DNA of 64,000 nt. Origin: Thauera chlorobenzoica (lineage in GTDB: Bacteria > Pseudomonadota > Gammaproteobacteria > Burkholderiales > Rhodocyclaceae). Within the stretch, counting starts at the first letter, position 1. Each line of letters begins with the position of its first letter. The stretch lies in assembly GCF_001922305.1 (NCBI RefSeq), contig NZ_CP018839.1:1550001-1614000 (forward strand). Direction: 5' to 3'. Positions 47,729 to 57,136 of this stretch are shown here, piece by piece. A model generated the notes under the pieces. That model was not told where the DNA came from and ran no database searches. It saw only the letters and a list, made by a program, of their open reading frames with translations. Position numbers and translations under genes: made by a program.

Positions 47729-48735
47729 AACTCGCCACCCTCAAGCACGGCGGCCGCGACGGCACCCTGGTCGTCGTCAGCCGCGACCTCACCCGCTGCC
47801 GTGCGGTGCCGGCGATCGCGCGCACGCTGCAGGCCACGCTCGACGACTGGACGGTGTGCGAGCCGCAGCTGCGCCAGGTGTACGAGGCGGTCAACAGCGG
47901 CGCGGTCGACGCGCAGCCCTTCGACCAGGCCGCCTGCGCCTCGCCCCTGCCGCGCGCCTATCAGTGGGCCGACGGCTCGGCCTACCTCAACCACGTCGAA
48001 CTGGTGCGCCGCGCGCGCAACGCCGAAGTGCCGGCGAGCTTCTACACCGACCCGCTGATGTACCAGGGCGGCTCGGACAGCTTCATCGGCCCGCGCGACG
48101 CGGTGGTGGCCGACGAGGCCTGGGGGATCGACTTCGAGGCCGAAGTCACCGTGGTCACCGGCGACGTGGCGCTGGGGGCGAGCCCGGAAGAGGCGGCGCA
48201 GGCGATCCGGCTGGTGATGCTGGTGAACGACGTATCGCTGCGCAACCTGATCCCGAATGAGCTCGCGAAGGGCTTCGGCTTCTTCCAGAGCAAGCCCGCT
48301 TCGGCCTTCAGTCCGGTGGCGGTGACGCCCGACGAGCTCGGCGCGGCGTGGAAGGACGCCAAGGTGCACCTGCCGCTGGTGGTGCATCTGAACGACAAGC
48401 TGTTCGGCAAGCCGAACGCCGGTGTGGACATGAGCTTCGACTTCGGTCGGCTGGTCGCCCACGTGGCGAAGACGCGCGCGCTCGAGGCCGGCTCGATCAT
48501 CGGCTCGGGGACGGTGTCGAACAAGCAGGGCGACCTGTGGGGCTCGTCGATCGAGCACGGCGGTGTCGGCTACTGCTGCCTGGCGGAGCTGCGCACCTAC
48601 GAGACCATCGAGCAGGGCAAGCCGGCGACCCCGTTCATGGGCGACGGCGATACCGTGCGCATCGAGATGTTCGATGCGGCAGGGAAGAGCATTTTTGGTA
48701 CGATCGAGAACCGCGTTGCCGCGCTGAAAGCCTGA
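47725..48735 (+). CDS. Fumarylacetoacetate hydrolase family protein
   Basis: A 336-residue FAH-superfamily protein. Metal-binding acidic residues are visible in the segments DFEAEVTVVTGD and VNDVSLRNLI, and the GSGTVSNKQ and GDTVRIEMF segments are typical of the fold. It begins with GTG (AAGGAG upstream). These enzymes hydrolyse C-C bonds of ring-cleavage products, such as fumarylacetoacetate or acylpyruvates. Together with the monooxygenase it points to an aerobic phenolic-acid pathway, though no ring-cleavage dioxygenase is encoded here. Confidence 0.88.
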   Translation: MKLATLKHGGRDGTLVVVSRDLTRCRAVPAIARTLQATLDDWTVCEPQLRQVYEAVNSGAVDAQPFDQAACASPLPRAYQWADGSAYLNHVELVRRARNAEVPASFYTDPLMYQGGSDSFIGPRDAVVADEAWGIDFEAEVTVVTGDVALGASPEEAAQAIRLVMLVNDVSLRNLIPNELAKGFGFFQSKPASAFSPVAVTPDELGAAWKDAKVHLPLVVHLNDKLFGKPNAGVDMSFDFGRLVAHVAKTRALEAGSIIGSGTVSNKQGDLWGSSIEHGGVGYCCLAELRTYETIEQGKPATPFMGDGDTVRIEMFDAAGKSIFGTIENRVAALKA

Positions 48736-48759
48736 GCGCGTCGCCCGGCCCGACTCCAC

Positions 48760-48798
48760 ACGCCTGCCGGCAGCCTGACAAAGGCTGCCGGCAGGCGT
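48760..48798 (+). terminator. Long perfect hairpin after the FAH gene
   Basis: ACGCCTGCCGGCAGCC (48760-48775) and its exact complement (48783-48798) form a 16-bp stem with a 7-base loop. It lacks a T run but probably ends or processes the message between the FAH gene and the following dctP. Confidence 0.65.
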
Positions 48799-48853
48799 TC
48801 GCGCTCGATTCCGGCGTTTGTTCACCTATCTTGTCACTTCGAGGAAATCCCCC

Positions 48854-49891
48854 ATGAACAGGCATACCCTGAGCTCTTTCCTGGCCGCCACGGCGATGCT
48901 GTTCGGCTCCGCCGCGGCCCAGGCCGAGGAAACCATCACCCTGAAGGTCGGCCATTTCTGGCCGGCGACGGCGATGAGCCAGAAAAAGGTGCTCGAGCCG
49001 TGGTGCGACAAGATCGCCGCGGAGTCGGGCAACCGCCTGAAGTGTCAGATCTTCCCCGGCACCCAGCTCGGCGGCACGCCCGGCCAGCTCTACCAGCAGG
49101 TCGCCGATGGCGTGGCCGACATCGCATGGACGCTGCCCGGCTATACCGGGGGGCGCTTCCCGTCGATGGAGGTGTTCGACCTGCCCTTCCTGATCCGCGA
49201 TGCCGAGAGCGCGAGCCGGGCGGCGTGGGAATATGCGCAGCGCTTCGGCGCGAAGGAGTTCGCCGCGGTCAAGCCGCTGGCCTTCCATGTGCATGACGCC
49301 GGCCAGATCCACAACAACAAGCGCCCGATCGAAAAGCCGGCCGACTTCCGCGGGCTGAAGATGCGCGCGCCGACCCGCCTCACCAACCGCATGCTCGCCG
49401 AACTGGGGGCGACGCCGGTGGCGATGCCGGCGCCGCAGACGCCGGAAGCGGTGTCGAAGGGGGTGGTCGACGGCTACGTGCTGCCGTGGGAGGTGATCCC
49501 GACCCTGAAGCTGCACGAACTGACCAGGTTCCACTCCGAAATGGACCCGGCCCTGCCGGCGCTGTACACCACGTCGTTCATCATCGCGATGAACAAGGCC
49601 ACGTACGCGAGCCTGCCCGACGACCTGAAAAAAGTGATCGACGCCAACTCCGGGGCCGATTTCTCCGCCGCGATCGGCAAGGCCTGGGACGACTCGGCCG
49701 CCGCCGCGCGCCAGCAGGCGGTCGAGCGGGGCAACCGCTTCAACACCATCCCCGCCGACACCGCGACCGAATGGCTGGCGCTCGGCGAACGCCTCGCCGA
49801 CGACTGGGCGAAGGAAATGAGCGCCAAGGGCCTGCCCGGCCAGGAGATGCTCGATACCGCGCGCAGCCTGGTGAAGCAGTACAGCAAGTAA
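48854..49891 (+). CDS. dctP: TRAP transporter solute-binding protein DctP (third orphan)
   Basis: A 345-residue periplasmic receptor with signal peptide MNRHTLSSFLAATAMLFGSAAAQA. It belongs to the same subgroup as those at 7761 and 19008: PWCDKIAAESGNRLKCQIFP, LGGTPGQLYQQ and TLPGYTGGRFP. Position suggests that it binds the substrate of the monooxygenase operon. No DctQM genes are adjacent. The ATG at 48854 follows GAGGAAA closely. Confidence 0.92.
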   Translation: MNRHTLSSFLAATAMLFGSAAAQAEETITLKVGHFWPATAMSQKKVLEPWCDKIAAESGNRLKCQIFPGTQLGGTPGQLYQQVADGVADIAWTLPGYTGGRFPSMEVFDLPFLIRDAESASRAAWEYAQRFGAKEFAAVKPLAFHVHDAGQIHNNKRPIEKPADFRGLKMRAPTRLTNRMLAELGATPVAMPAPQTPEAVSKGVVDGYVLPWEVIPTLKLHELTRFHSEMDPALPALYTTSFIIAMNKATYASLPDDLKKVIDANSGADFSAAIGKAWDDSAAAARQQAVERGNRFNTIPADTATEWLALGERLADDWAKEMSAKGLPGQEMLDTARSLVKQYSK

Positions 49892-49931
49892 GCGTGGTGC
49901 CTTCCTGTCCGGGGCGGATGGGGGCGGTCGG

Positions 49932-50903
49932 ATGAATGCCGGGCACAGCGTGCCGATCCGGGACGTGGCCGAGCTGGGCCGGGAGTTGACGGCCTGGTCG
50001 GCGGTCTATGAGCAGATGACGCCGGGCGTGTTCGAAGGCCGGGTCCGCGAGCGCTGGATCGACCCCGGGATCGAGATCCTGTGGGAAAAAGGCTCGCAGT
50101 CGGTGTTCACCAGCGGCGCCAGCCGCGCTGGCATGGTGTCGATCGGCGTCCTCGTCCCGCCCGGGCAGGCCGGCCTCTACTGCGGCATGCCGCTGGGCGG
50201 TGATGCGGTGACCTGCCTGCCGGGCGGGCATGGTTTCGAACTCTTTTGCCGCGGCGGCATGGACATCGTGTCCGCAACCATCGCCGAGCCCCTGCTGCTC
50301 GAAGCGGTCGGAGAGGGCGGGGATCGAGCGCGCCTCTGCGCGCTTTTCGAGCGTCCGCAGCTGCGCGTTCAGCCGCCTGCGGCCAGGCGGCTGCGGCGTT
50401 CCCTGCTCGAGATTGTCCACGCCCTCGAACAGCGGCCGGCGCTGCTCGGCTTCGAGGCCAGCCGCCAGGCGATGCGCGACTGCGTGCTGGCGCTGGCGGT
50501 CGATCTGCTGGCGGCCGATGGGCGGCAGGGCAAATGGGCTTTGCACCCGAGCGTAAAGGGTTGGCTGGTGCGCGGGGCGCGTGAATACGTGCTCGACCAT
50601 CCCGCCGAGCCGCCCTCGGTGAGCGCCCTGTGTGGTCATTTCGGGGTCTCCCGGCGCACCCTGCAGTACGCGTTCGACGAGCTTGCCGGCCTTGGCATCG
50701 TGCAGTTCGTGCGCGGCGTCCGCCTCAACGGTGTCCGCCGCGAGCTGATCGCGACCGCCGCCGATCCGGCGGTCGCGATCGCCGACATTGCCGCGCGCTG
50801 GGGGTTCTGGCACCTGCCGCGATTTTCTGCGTACTACCGCGGCCTGTTCGGCGAGCTGCCTTCCGCCACCCGCCGCCGCGCGGCGACCAGCTGCGGGCGC
50901 TGA
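49932..50903 (+). CDS. AraC-family transcriptional regulator
   Basis: A 323-residue regulator with an N-terminal ligand or oligomerisation domain (about 1-210) and the AraC double helix-turn-helix at the C-terminus (VSALCGHFGVSRRTLQYAFDE and IADIAARWGFWHLPRFSAYYRGLFGELP). It starts 40 bases after the dctP stop and precedes the amine oxidase gene by 283 bases on the same strand. It could regulate either neighbour; EutR/FeaR-like regulators often pair with amine oxidation genes. Confidence 0.88.
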   Translation: MNAGHSVPIRDVAELGRELTAWSAVYEQMTPGVFEGRVRERWIDPGIEILWEKGSQSVFTSGASRAGMVSIGVLVPPGQAGLYCGMPLGGDAVTCLPGGHGFELFCRGGMDIVSATIAEPLLLEAVGEGGDRARLCALFERPQLRVQPPAARRLRRSLLEIVHALEQRPALLGFEASRQAMRDCVLALAVDLLAADGRQGKWALHPSVKGWLVRGAREYVLDHPAEPPSVSALCGHFGVSRRTLQYAFDELAGLGIVQFVRGVRLNGVRRELIATAADPAVAIADIAARWGFWHLPRFSAYYRGLFGELPSATRRRAATSCGR

Positions 50904-51186
50904 GTCGAAGACCGCGCGGCCGTCTCCGGGGCCGCCGCCGCGCCTCTCTTTCCCGCGCTCCGCCGCCGTGTATTTCCGCGGCTGCCGGCCGCGCCCGCCG
51001 AAGATTCGCGCCCCCTCCCGGCGGGCGGCGGAGGGTGTGCAGCGCAGCATGAATTCCTGCCGAAAGTGGATAACGGGCAGGCGCAGCCGCGCCCTAGACT
51101 GTCTCCCGGGCGGCCCTCGGGCACCCGCATCGCTCGAAAACAAGCCGCTGCGCTGGATCGTGGCGGTCAATGAGGAGACAGCCAGC

Positions 51187-52701
51187 ATGAACATTCCACC
51201 ACCGGACAGCCGGGGGGCGGGCGACTCCGCCGCTCCTGGCGTCACCGCGACCCCGCCGGAGCGTGCCGCCGGGACGCCCGATCCTTCCCGCCGCCGCTTC
51301 TTCAAGACCGCGGCAGCCACTGCTGCAGCCACCGCGCTGCCGCTTTCCGCACATGCGGTGGCGAGCGCGCCAGGGGACGCCCGCTACGACGTCGCCGTCA
51401 TCGGCGGCGGCTTTGCCGGGGTCACCGCGGCGCGCGAGCTGGCGCAGCGGGGAGCGAAGGTGGTGCTGCTCGAGGCGCGCAACCGCCTCGGCGGGCGGAC
51501 CTTCTATTCCAGCTTCGGCGACAAGAAGGTCGAGCTCGGGGGGACCTGGATCCATTACACGCAGCCCCATGTGTGGGCTGAAGTGATGCGCTACGGCATG
51601 GAGATCGCCGAAACCCCCGGCGTCGCCCATCCCGACCGCGTGCTGTGGATGTCGGCAGGCAAGGTGCTGGAGATCCCGGTGATGGAGAACTGGGCCCTGC
51701 TCGAGGATGCGCTGAAGCGCTTCCACGCCGACACCGGCAAGGTCTTCGCCCGCCCCTTCGTGCCCGGCTTGCCGGCCGCGGGGCGCGCCCTCGACCACCT
51801 GTCGATCGCCGACCGCATGGCACAGATCGAGATGAGCCCGGCGCAGCGCGACCTGATGAACGCGATGATGGCGACCAACTGCCACGGCCGCATCGACACC
51901 GCGGCCTATACCGAAATGCTGCGCTGGTGGTCGCTGGTCGATGGCGATGCGGCGCGGCTGGTGTACAGCTGTGCGCGCTACAAGCTCAAGGACGGCACCG
52001 CGGCGCTGATCGAGCGCATGGTGGAAGACGGCGGCTTCGAGACCCGGCTGGCGACGGCGGTTGCCGAAGTCAAGCAGTCGGCCACCGGCGTGACGCTGGT
52101 CACCGAAGAGGACGCGCGCATCGACGCGCGCTACGCCGTCCTCAGCGTGCCGGTCAACACCACGGGGATGATCGAGTTCTCCCCGCCGCTGCGCGCCGCC
52201 AAGCAGGCGATGGCGAAAGAGCACCATGCTGGCAAGGGGCACAAGCTGTACCTGAAGGTCAGGGGGCGGCTGGAGACGCTGCTCTTCTTCGCCCCCGAGA
52301 CCGAGCTGTTCACGATGGTGTTCACCGAGCAGGCCGGCGAGGAGGGCGGCGTGCTGGTGGCCTTCGGCCCGCCCGCCGGCGGCAAGGTGGACCTGAACGA
52401 CCCGAAGGCGATCGAGCCGTTCATCCGCAGGTTCCTGCCCCACCTGACGGTGGAGCAGGTGCTGGGCTACGACTGGGGGCTCGACCCCTATTCCCAGGGC
52501 ACCTGGTGCACCTACCGGCCGAAGCAGTTCGGCGCCTACCTGGACGACCTGCGTGCGCGCGAAGGGCGGCTGTTCTTTGCCGGCGCCGACATCGCCACCG
52601 GCTGGCGCGGCTTTATCGACGGTGCGATCGAGTCCGGCCTGCAGGTCGGGCAGGCGGTGGCCGCCGAGCTGCGCCGCGAGGGCCGGGGCAGGAGCGCGTG
52701 A
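51187..52701 (+). CDS. Tat-exported flavin monoamine oxidase
   Basis: A 504-residue FAD amine oxidase. The N-terminus has a twin-arginine signal, SRRRFFK (34-40), before a hydrophobic stretch ending AHA at residue 57. The FAD motif VIGGGFAGVTAARELAQRG starts near residue 71, with GGRT and ELGGTWIH after it and FAGADIATGWRGFIDGAIESG at the C-terminus. GAGGAG lies about 9 bases before the ATG. Its stop overlaps the start of a cytochrome c gene, so electrons probably pass to that cytochrome in the periplasm and not to O2, as shown for the nicotine enzyme NicA2 with CycN. The amine substrate is unknown. Confidence 0.88.
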   Translation: MNIPPPDSRGAGDSAAPGVTATPPERAAGTPDPSRRRFFKTAAATAAATALPLSAHAVASAPGDARYDVAVIGGGFAGVTAARELAQRGAKVVLLEARNRLGGRTFYSSFGDKKVELGGTWIHYTQPHVWAEVMRYGMEIAETPGVAHPDRVLWMSAGKVLEIPVMENWALLEDALKRFHADTGKVFARPFVPGLPAAGRALDHLSIADRMAQIEMSPAQRDLMNAMMATNCHGRIDTAAYTEMLRWWSLVDGDAARLVYSCARYKLKDGTAALIERMVEDGGFETRLATAVAEVKQSATGVTLVTEEDARIDARYAVLSVPVNTTGMIEFSPPLRAAKQAMAKEHHAGKGHKLYLKVRGRLETLLFFAPETELFTMVFTEQAGEEGGVLVAFGPPAGGKVDLNDPKAIEPFIRRFLPHLTVEQVLGYDWGLDPYSQGTWCTYRPKQFGAYLDDLRAREGRLFFAGADIATGWRGFIDGAIESGLQVGQAVAAELRREGRGRSA

Positions 52702-53087
52702 TGGCGATGACGACGACGATCTGCCGCCGCGCGGCGGCGGTGGTCCTTTGCGGGCTGGCGGCCGCCGTGCAGGCGGCGGGCGAGGGGACGACAGGCGAGG
52801 GGGCCGCGTTCGTGCAGTGCGCGCCCTGCCACGCGGTGAGTGCGGGCGGGGCGCACGGAGTCGGGCCCAACCTCTACGGCGTGTTCGGCGGCGATATCGC
52901 CGCCGCCCCCGGCTTCGTCTTTTCGCGCGCACTGAAAAAACGCCCAGGGCGCTGGACCGAAGCCGAACTGCACCAGTGGCTGGAAGATCCGCAGGCCTAC
53001 GCGCCGGGCACCAAGATGGCCTATGCCGGGCTGAAGGATCCCGTGGCGCGCCAGGCGGTGATCGATTACCTCAAGGCCCGGCGCTGA
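52701..53087 (+). CDS. Periplasmic class I cytochrome c
   Basis: A 128-residue precursor with a signal peptide to about residue 26, the heme motif CAPCH (Cys40, Cys43, His44) and the axial methionine in GTKMAYAGL. The layout is that of small mitochondrial-type cytochromes (c550/c2). Its ATG overlaps the amine oxidase stop (TGATG), which implies coupled translation and function as the electron acceptor of that enzyme. Confidence 0.92.
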   Translation: MAMTTTICRRAAAVVLCGLAAAVQAAGEGTTGEGAAFVQCAPCHAVSAGGAHGVGPNLYGVFGGDIAAAPGFVFSRALKKRPGRWTEAELHQWLEDPQAYAPGTKMAYAGLKDPVARQAVIDYLKARR

Positions 53088-53146
53088 GGCGCCCGGGCAA
53101 AGCCGATTTTTCCCGATCAACGGCCGTTTCCGGCCCGGAGGACCTC

Positions 53147-53599
53147 ATGAAATTCCCTACCCTATCCGCCTCGCTTGCCGCCTGCGCACTGTCGAGCGCG
53201 GCGATCGCCGACGATGCCGCTGATTTCGATGCCGCGCTCGCAGAGCGCTATCGCGCGGTCGAAGCGGCGATCGAGGCGCGCGACGGTGCGCGCTGGTTCC
53301 GCGAACTCTACGACGACGACATCGTGCTGACCGGCGAAGGCAGCCCGGCGGCGGTCCGCGGGCGCGCGGCGCTGATGCCGGTGATCGCCGAGATCGTCAG
53401 GACCACGCGCAGCTGCACCTTGACCCCCGACCCGGCGCGCGGACAGTCCGGTGCGCTGGGGTATTCGTTCGTGACCTACGACTGCGCGCCGGACGACGCC
53501 TCCGCACCCCGCTATCAGGTGCGGGCGTTGTTCGTCTGGGCGCGCAAGGTGCAGGGCTGGCGGGTGGTTGCGGAAACCTACCTGATGGGGCGGATGTAA
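53147..53599 (+). CDS. Periplasmic NTF2-like (SnoaL/DUF4440-type) protein
   Basis: A 150-residue protein with a signal peptide (MKFPTLSASLAACALSSAAIA). The mature part shows the helix-strand order of NTF2-like folds (LAERYRAVEAAIEARDGARWFRELYDDDIVLTGEG, then VRGRAALMPVIAEIV and a WRVVAETYLMG strand). Role unknown; ketosteroid isomerase-like or binding functions occur in this fold. It follows the cytochrome gene by 59 bases and may be cotranscribed. Confidence 0.72.
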   Translation: MKFPTLSASLAACALSSAAIADDAADFDAALAERYRAVEAAIEARDGARWFRELYDDDIVLTGEGSPAAVRGRAALMPVIAEIVRTTRSCTLTPDPARGQSGALGYSFVTYDCAPDDASAPRYQVRALFVWARKVQGWRVVAETYLMGRM

Positions 53600-53856
53600 G
53601 GCGGCGGTCGCGCAGCGGCAGTGCCGCTGCGCGACCGGTGTTGGCGGGCTGTATCGCGTCCGCTACAACTGCGCACAAATCGGCACATTTCACCAAAAGG
53701 CGGTTTACACCGCGGGTCTAGTCTAGCGGCATTCACCGGTCCGCGAGGCTGGCGAAGAGGACGAAGAGGGCGACGTTCATCGACCGACGGGCGGGGAGGG
53801 TGCCGGCAGCATGCGGGCTCTCGTCCGAACAAAATCAAAGAGAAGAGGAGACATCC

Positions 53857-55224
53857 ATGAAGTTCTTCAAGCTGACTGCGCTCGCCTGCGCATTGCTGGC
53901 CGGGCCTGCCGCCATGGCTGCCGATGCCGCCAGCCTGGGCAAGGAGCTCACCCCGCTCGGTGGCGAACGCGCGGCCAACAGCGACGGCAGCATTCCGGCG
54001 TGGGACGAGGGCGGCGCGCTGAAGCCAGGCTGGACCTACGGCCAGCCGCGGGGCGACTTCTTCAAGTACAAGGACGACAAGCCGCTGTTCACGATCGACG
54101 CCTCGAACGCCGACAAGTACGCCGACAAGCTCAGCGAAGGCCAGATCGCGGTGATGAAGGCGTTCAAGAACTACAAGCTGGAGGTCTACCCGAGCCGGCG
54201 CTACTGCTCGTCGCCCGATTTCGTCCAGGCCAACACCAAGGCCAACGTCGGCAGCGCAAAGATCGGCGCCGACGGCTGGAGTCTGGCCGAAGCGACCGTG
54301 CCCGGCGTCCCCTTCCCGCTGCCCAAGAGCGGCATCGAAGTGCTGTGGAACGCCAAGATGAAGTACGCCGGCGTGGGGCTCGACATGAAGGCGCTGTGGA
54401 TCATGCTCTCGCCGCGCAGCAGCGGCGGCGACTGGATCGAGGCCGGCTCCACCCAGGCCTATTACTATCCCTGGGGCAAGAAGGGCTCGCACAAGCTGAG
54501 CGAGCTGCCGCCGGTGGAGTACCACACCTACTTCAACTACACCTCGCCGACCGCGCTCGCCGGACAGGCGCTGATCGTGAGCTCCTACCTCAACAAGACC
54601 AGCGACGTTTTCTACTATTTCCCCGGCCAGCGTCGCGTGCGCCGGATGCCGAGCTACTCCTACGACGCGCCGCAGGTCGGCTTCGAGAACCAGTACACGC
54701 TCGATGAACCGCGCGTGTTCAACGGCACCCCCGACCGCTTCGACTGGAAGCTGGTGGGCAAGAAGGAGATGTACATCGGCTACAACGGCTTCGGCATGTA
54801 CGACCCCAACGTCGATCGCCGCAAGGTGGTCACGTCCGACGGCGTCGATCCGAAGGCGACGCGCTACGAGCTGCACCGGGTGTGGGTGGTGGAGGCGACG
54901 GTGAAGGACGGCGTGCGCCACGTCGCACCGAAGCGCCGCTTCTACTTCGACGAGGACTCGTGGTCGCTGATGGCCGCCGAGGACTACGATGCCCAGGGCA
55001 AGCTGTGGAAGATGCGCGAGAGCTTCGTGATCCCGGTCGCCGAGACCGGCTCCTGCGACAACCCGGCCTTCGTCCAGTACGACCTCAACTCCGGGCGGGT
55101 GCTGTTCGACCAGTCGGGGATGGGCGCCGGCAAGGACATGTCGTGGTCGGTCGAAGCCGACGATCCGAAGTTCAAGGACGCGTTCTACACCCCCGACAAC
55201 CTGCGCGCGATCAGCGACCGCTGA
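53857..55224 (+). CDS. Periplasmic DUF1329 protein
   Basis: A 455-residue protein with a signal peptide (MKFFKLTALACALLAGPAAMAADA). The mature start ASLGKELTPLGGERAANSDGSIPAWDEGG is the hallmark of DUF1329 proteins; the family has a LolB-like fold. It is followed by DUF1302, RND and YCF48 genes, a combination seen in many Proteobacteria that handle hydrophobic substrates. It may ferry a lipid-like molecule between the inner and outer membrane; this is inferred. AGAAGAGGAG precedes the start. Confidence 0.88.
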   Translation: MKFFKLTALACALLAGPAAMAADAASLGKELTPLGGERAANSDGSIPAWDEGGALKPGWTYGQPRGDFFKYKDDKPLFTIDASNADKYADKLSEGQIAVMKAFKNYKLEVYPSRRYCSSPDFVQANTKANVGSAKIGADGWSLAEATVPGVPFPLPKSGIEVLWNAKMKYAGVGLDMKALWIMLSPRSSGGDWIEAGSTQAYYYPWGKKGSHKLSELPPVEYHTYFNYTSPTALAGQALIVSSYLNKTSDVFYYFPGQRRVRRMPSYSYDAPQVGFENQYTLDEPRVFNGTPDRFDWKLVGKKEMYIGYNGFGMYDPNVDRRKVVTSDGVDPKATRYELHRVWVVEATVKDGVRHVAPKRRFYFDEDSWSLMAAEDYDAQGKLWKMRESFVIPVAETGSCDNPAFVQYDLNSGRVLFDQSGMGAGKDMSWSVEADDPKFKDAFYTPDNLRAISDR

Positions 55225-55313
55225 GGCGCCGTCCCTTTCCTTCCTGAACCTCACCCGAGCTTTCGCGCCGCGGCCGGCATCCGGCCCGGCGGGCAGCTCT
55301 GCGGAGAACGATC

Positions 55314-57056
55314 ATGACGACACAGTTGAAAAAACTGGTGCTGGGACTGGCCGTCGCCGGTGTCTGCGCCCCCGCGGCCCATGCCTTCCAGTTCGAGAGC
55401 GGCGCGGTTCGCGGTTCGCTCGATTCCACCCTTACCCTGGGCTTCGGCCAGCGCGTCGAAGACCAGAGCTGCAGCCACCACGGCGACGTCTCGACCTCCT
55501 GCGGGGATCGCGCCAATACCGCGGTGTGGGGCAATGGCGACGACGGCAACCTGAACTACGACAAGGGCGATCTGTTTACCGCCCACCTGAAGGGCTCGCA
55601 CGAGCTGCTGCTGAGCTTCCCCAATGAGTGGAAGTTCATGGGCCGGGTCGGCTGGCTGTACGATTTTGCCGCCGACGAGACCGCGCGCACCCCGCTCGAC
55701 GGCGAGGCGAAGCGTGCGGTGGGGCAGTACGCCCGCCTCTACGACCTGTGGGTGAGCAAGGAATTCGACATCGGCGAGCGCCGCGGCCGGGTGCGCTTCG
55801 GCAACCAGGTGGTGAGCTGGGGCGAGAGCCTGTTCATGATCGGCGGCATCAACTCCAACGTCGCGATGGACCTGCAGCGCCTGTCTTCGCCGGGAGTGCA
55901 GCTGAAGGAGGCTTTCCTGCCGTCGCCGGCGATCAGCTTCGCCGCCGGCCTGGGCAAGGGCGTGAACCTCGAGGCTTACTACCAGTTCCAGTGGAAGCCT
56001 TACAGCTTCCCGCCCTCGGGCACCTACTTCGCGCAGAGCGATACCTTCGACAAGGGGCGTGACGATTTCCTCTACTTCGCTCCCGACCCGGCCAGCCAGA
56101 TCCTCGCCGAAGGCGGGCGGGTGACACGCTCGACGCTGGCGGCCAAGCGCGCCGAAATGATCGCCGACGGCACCGCCTTCCCGGTGCTCAGCGACGACGA
56201 GCCGGGCAATTCGGGCCAGTTCGGGGTCTCGCTGAAGTACCGCCCGGAAGGCGTCGACGTCGATCTCGGCTTCTACTACCAGCGCTTCCACGACAAGACC
56301 CCCAACGTCCAGTACTGGAACCGCGACGTGACCGGCACGCGGATGTACTTCGAGGAGGACCGCGAGCTGTACGGGATCAGCGCCAACACGTCGATCGGCA
56401 ACTGGGCGGTCGGTGCCGAGCTGTCGTACCGGCCCGATGACGCGGTGTCGCTCGGGGTGTGCATGAACATGGACGGCAGCGGCGACGGTCTCGAGTACGG
56501 CGTCGAGTGCAACAGCTCGATCGACAAGGAGCGCTACCAGCTCCATCTCACCGGCATCCTCAGCCTGACGCCGGGCGACCACGGCTGGTTCCTCGATCTG
56601 GTCGGCGCGCAGACCGCCACCTTCCTCGGCGAAGCGGTTGCGATCGCCTATCCGGGGGTGAACAAGAACAAGGTGTTCACCCGCAGCCAGAACGGCATCG
56701 CCTACCAGCAGCTGCCGGCCTCCGGGGCATGGACCGCGCCCGAAGGCGTGGGTGACAAGCTGTCGTGGGGCTACATGTTCGATTTCAGCCTGGTCTATGA
56801 CAGCACGATCATTCCTGGCTGGCAGGTGATCCCGGGCGTGTTCTTCTCCCATGCGGTGAACGGCAACACGCCGAACTTCATGGCGAACTGGATGGAAGGG
56901 GCGAAGTCGGCCAACTTCTACGTGCTGTTCAACCGCAACCCGATGACCTGGCAGGCCGGTATCAACTACACGACCTTCTGGGGCGGCGACCACTCGTTCA
57001 GTGCGCCCTACAAGGACCGCGACTTCGTCGGCGGCTTCATCTCGCGCAACTTCTGA
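55314..57056 (+). CDS. Outer-membrane DUF1302 protein
   Basis: A 580-residue protein with a signal peptide (residues 1-24, ending AHA), then a mature part rich in alternating aromatic strands and ending in ISRNF, the C-terminal phenylalanine of outer-membrane barrels. Conserved DUF1302 segments include RVRFGNQVVSWGESLFMIGG. It probably forms the channel of the DUF1329/RND system. It follows DUF1329 by 89 bases. Confidence 0.88.
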   Translation: MTTQLKKLVLGLAVAGVCAPAAHAFQFESGAVRGSLDSTLTLGFGQRVEDQSCSHHGDVSTSCGDRANTAVWGNGDDGNLNYDKGDLFTAHLKGSHELLLSFPNEWKFMGRVGWLYDFAADETARTPLDGEAKRAVGQYARLYDLWVSKEFDIGERRGRVRFGNQVVSWGESLFMIGGINSNVAMDLQRLSSPGVQLKEAFLPSPAISFAAGLGKGVNLEAYYQFQWKPYSFPPSGTYFAQSDTFDKGRDDFLYFAPDPASQILAEGGRVTRSTLAAKRAEMIADGTAFPVLSDDEPGNSGQFGVSLKYRPEGVDVDLGFYYQRFHDKTPNVQYWNRDVTGTRMYFEEDRELYGISANTSIGNWAVGAELSYRPDDAVSLGVCMNMDGSGDGLEYGVECNSSIDKERYQLHLTGILSLTPGDHGWFLDLVGAQTATFLGEAVAIAYPGVNKNKVFTRSQNGIAYQQLPASGAWTAPEGVGDKLSWGYMFDFSLVYDSTIIPGWQVIPGVFFSHAVNGNTPNFMANWMEGAKSANFYVLFNRNPMTWQAGINYTTFWGGDHSFSAPYKDRDFVGGFISRNF

Positions 57057-57136
57057 TCCCTGCCGCGGGGGCGGCATGAGCCGCCCCCGGCAGGCCGCGC
57101 CTCCATTGGCCTCATCCCCGACCGGTACGTCCGACC

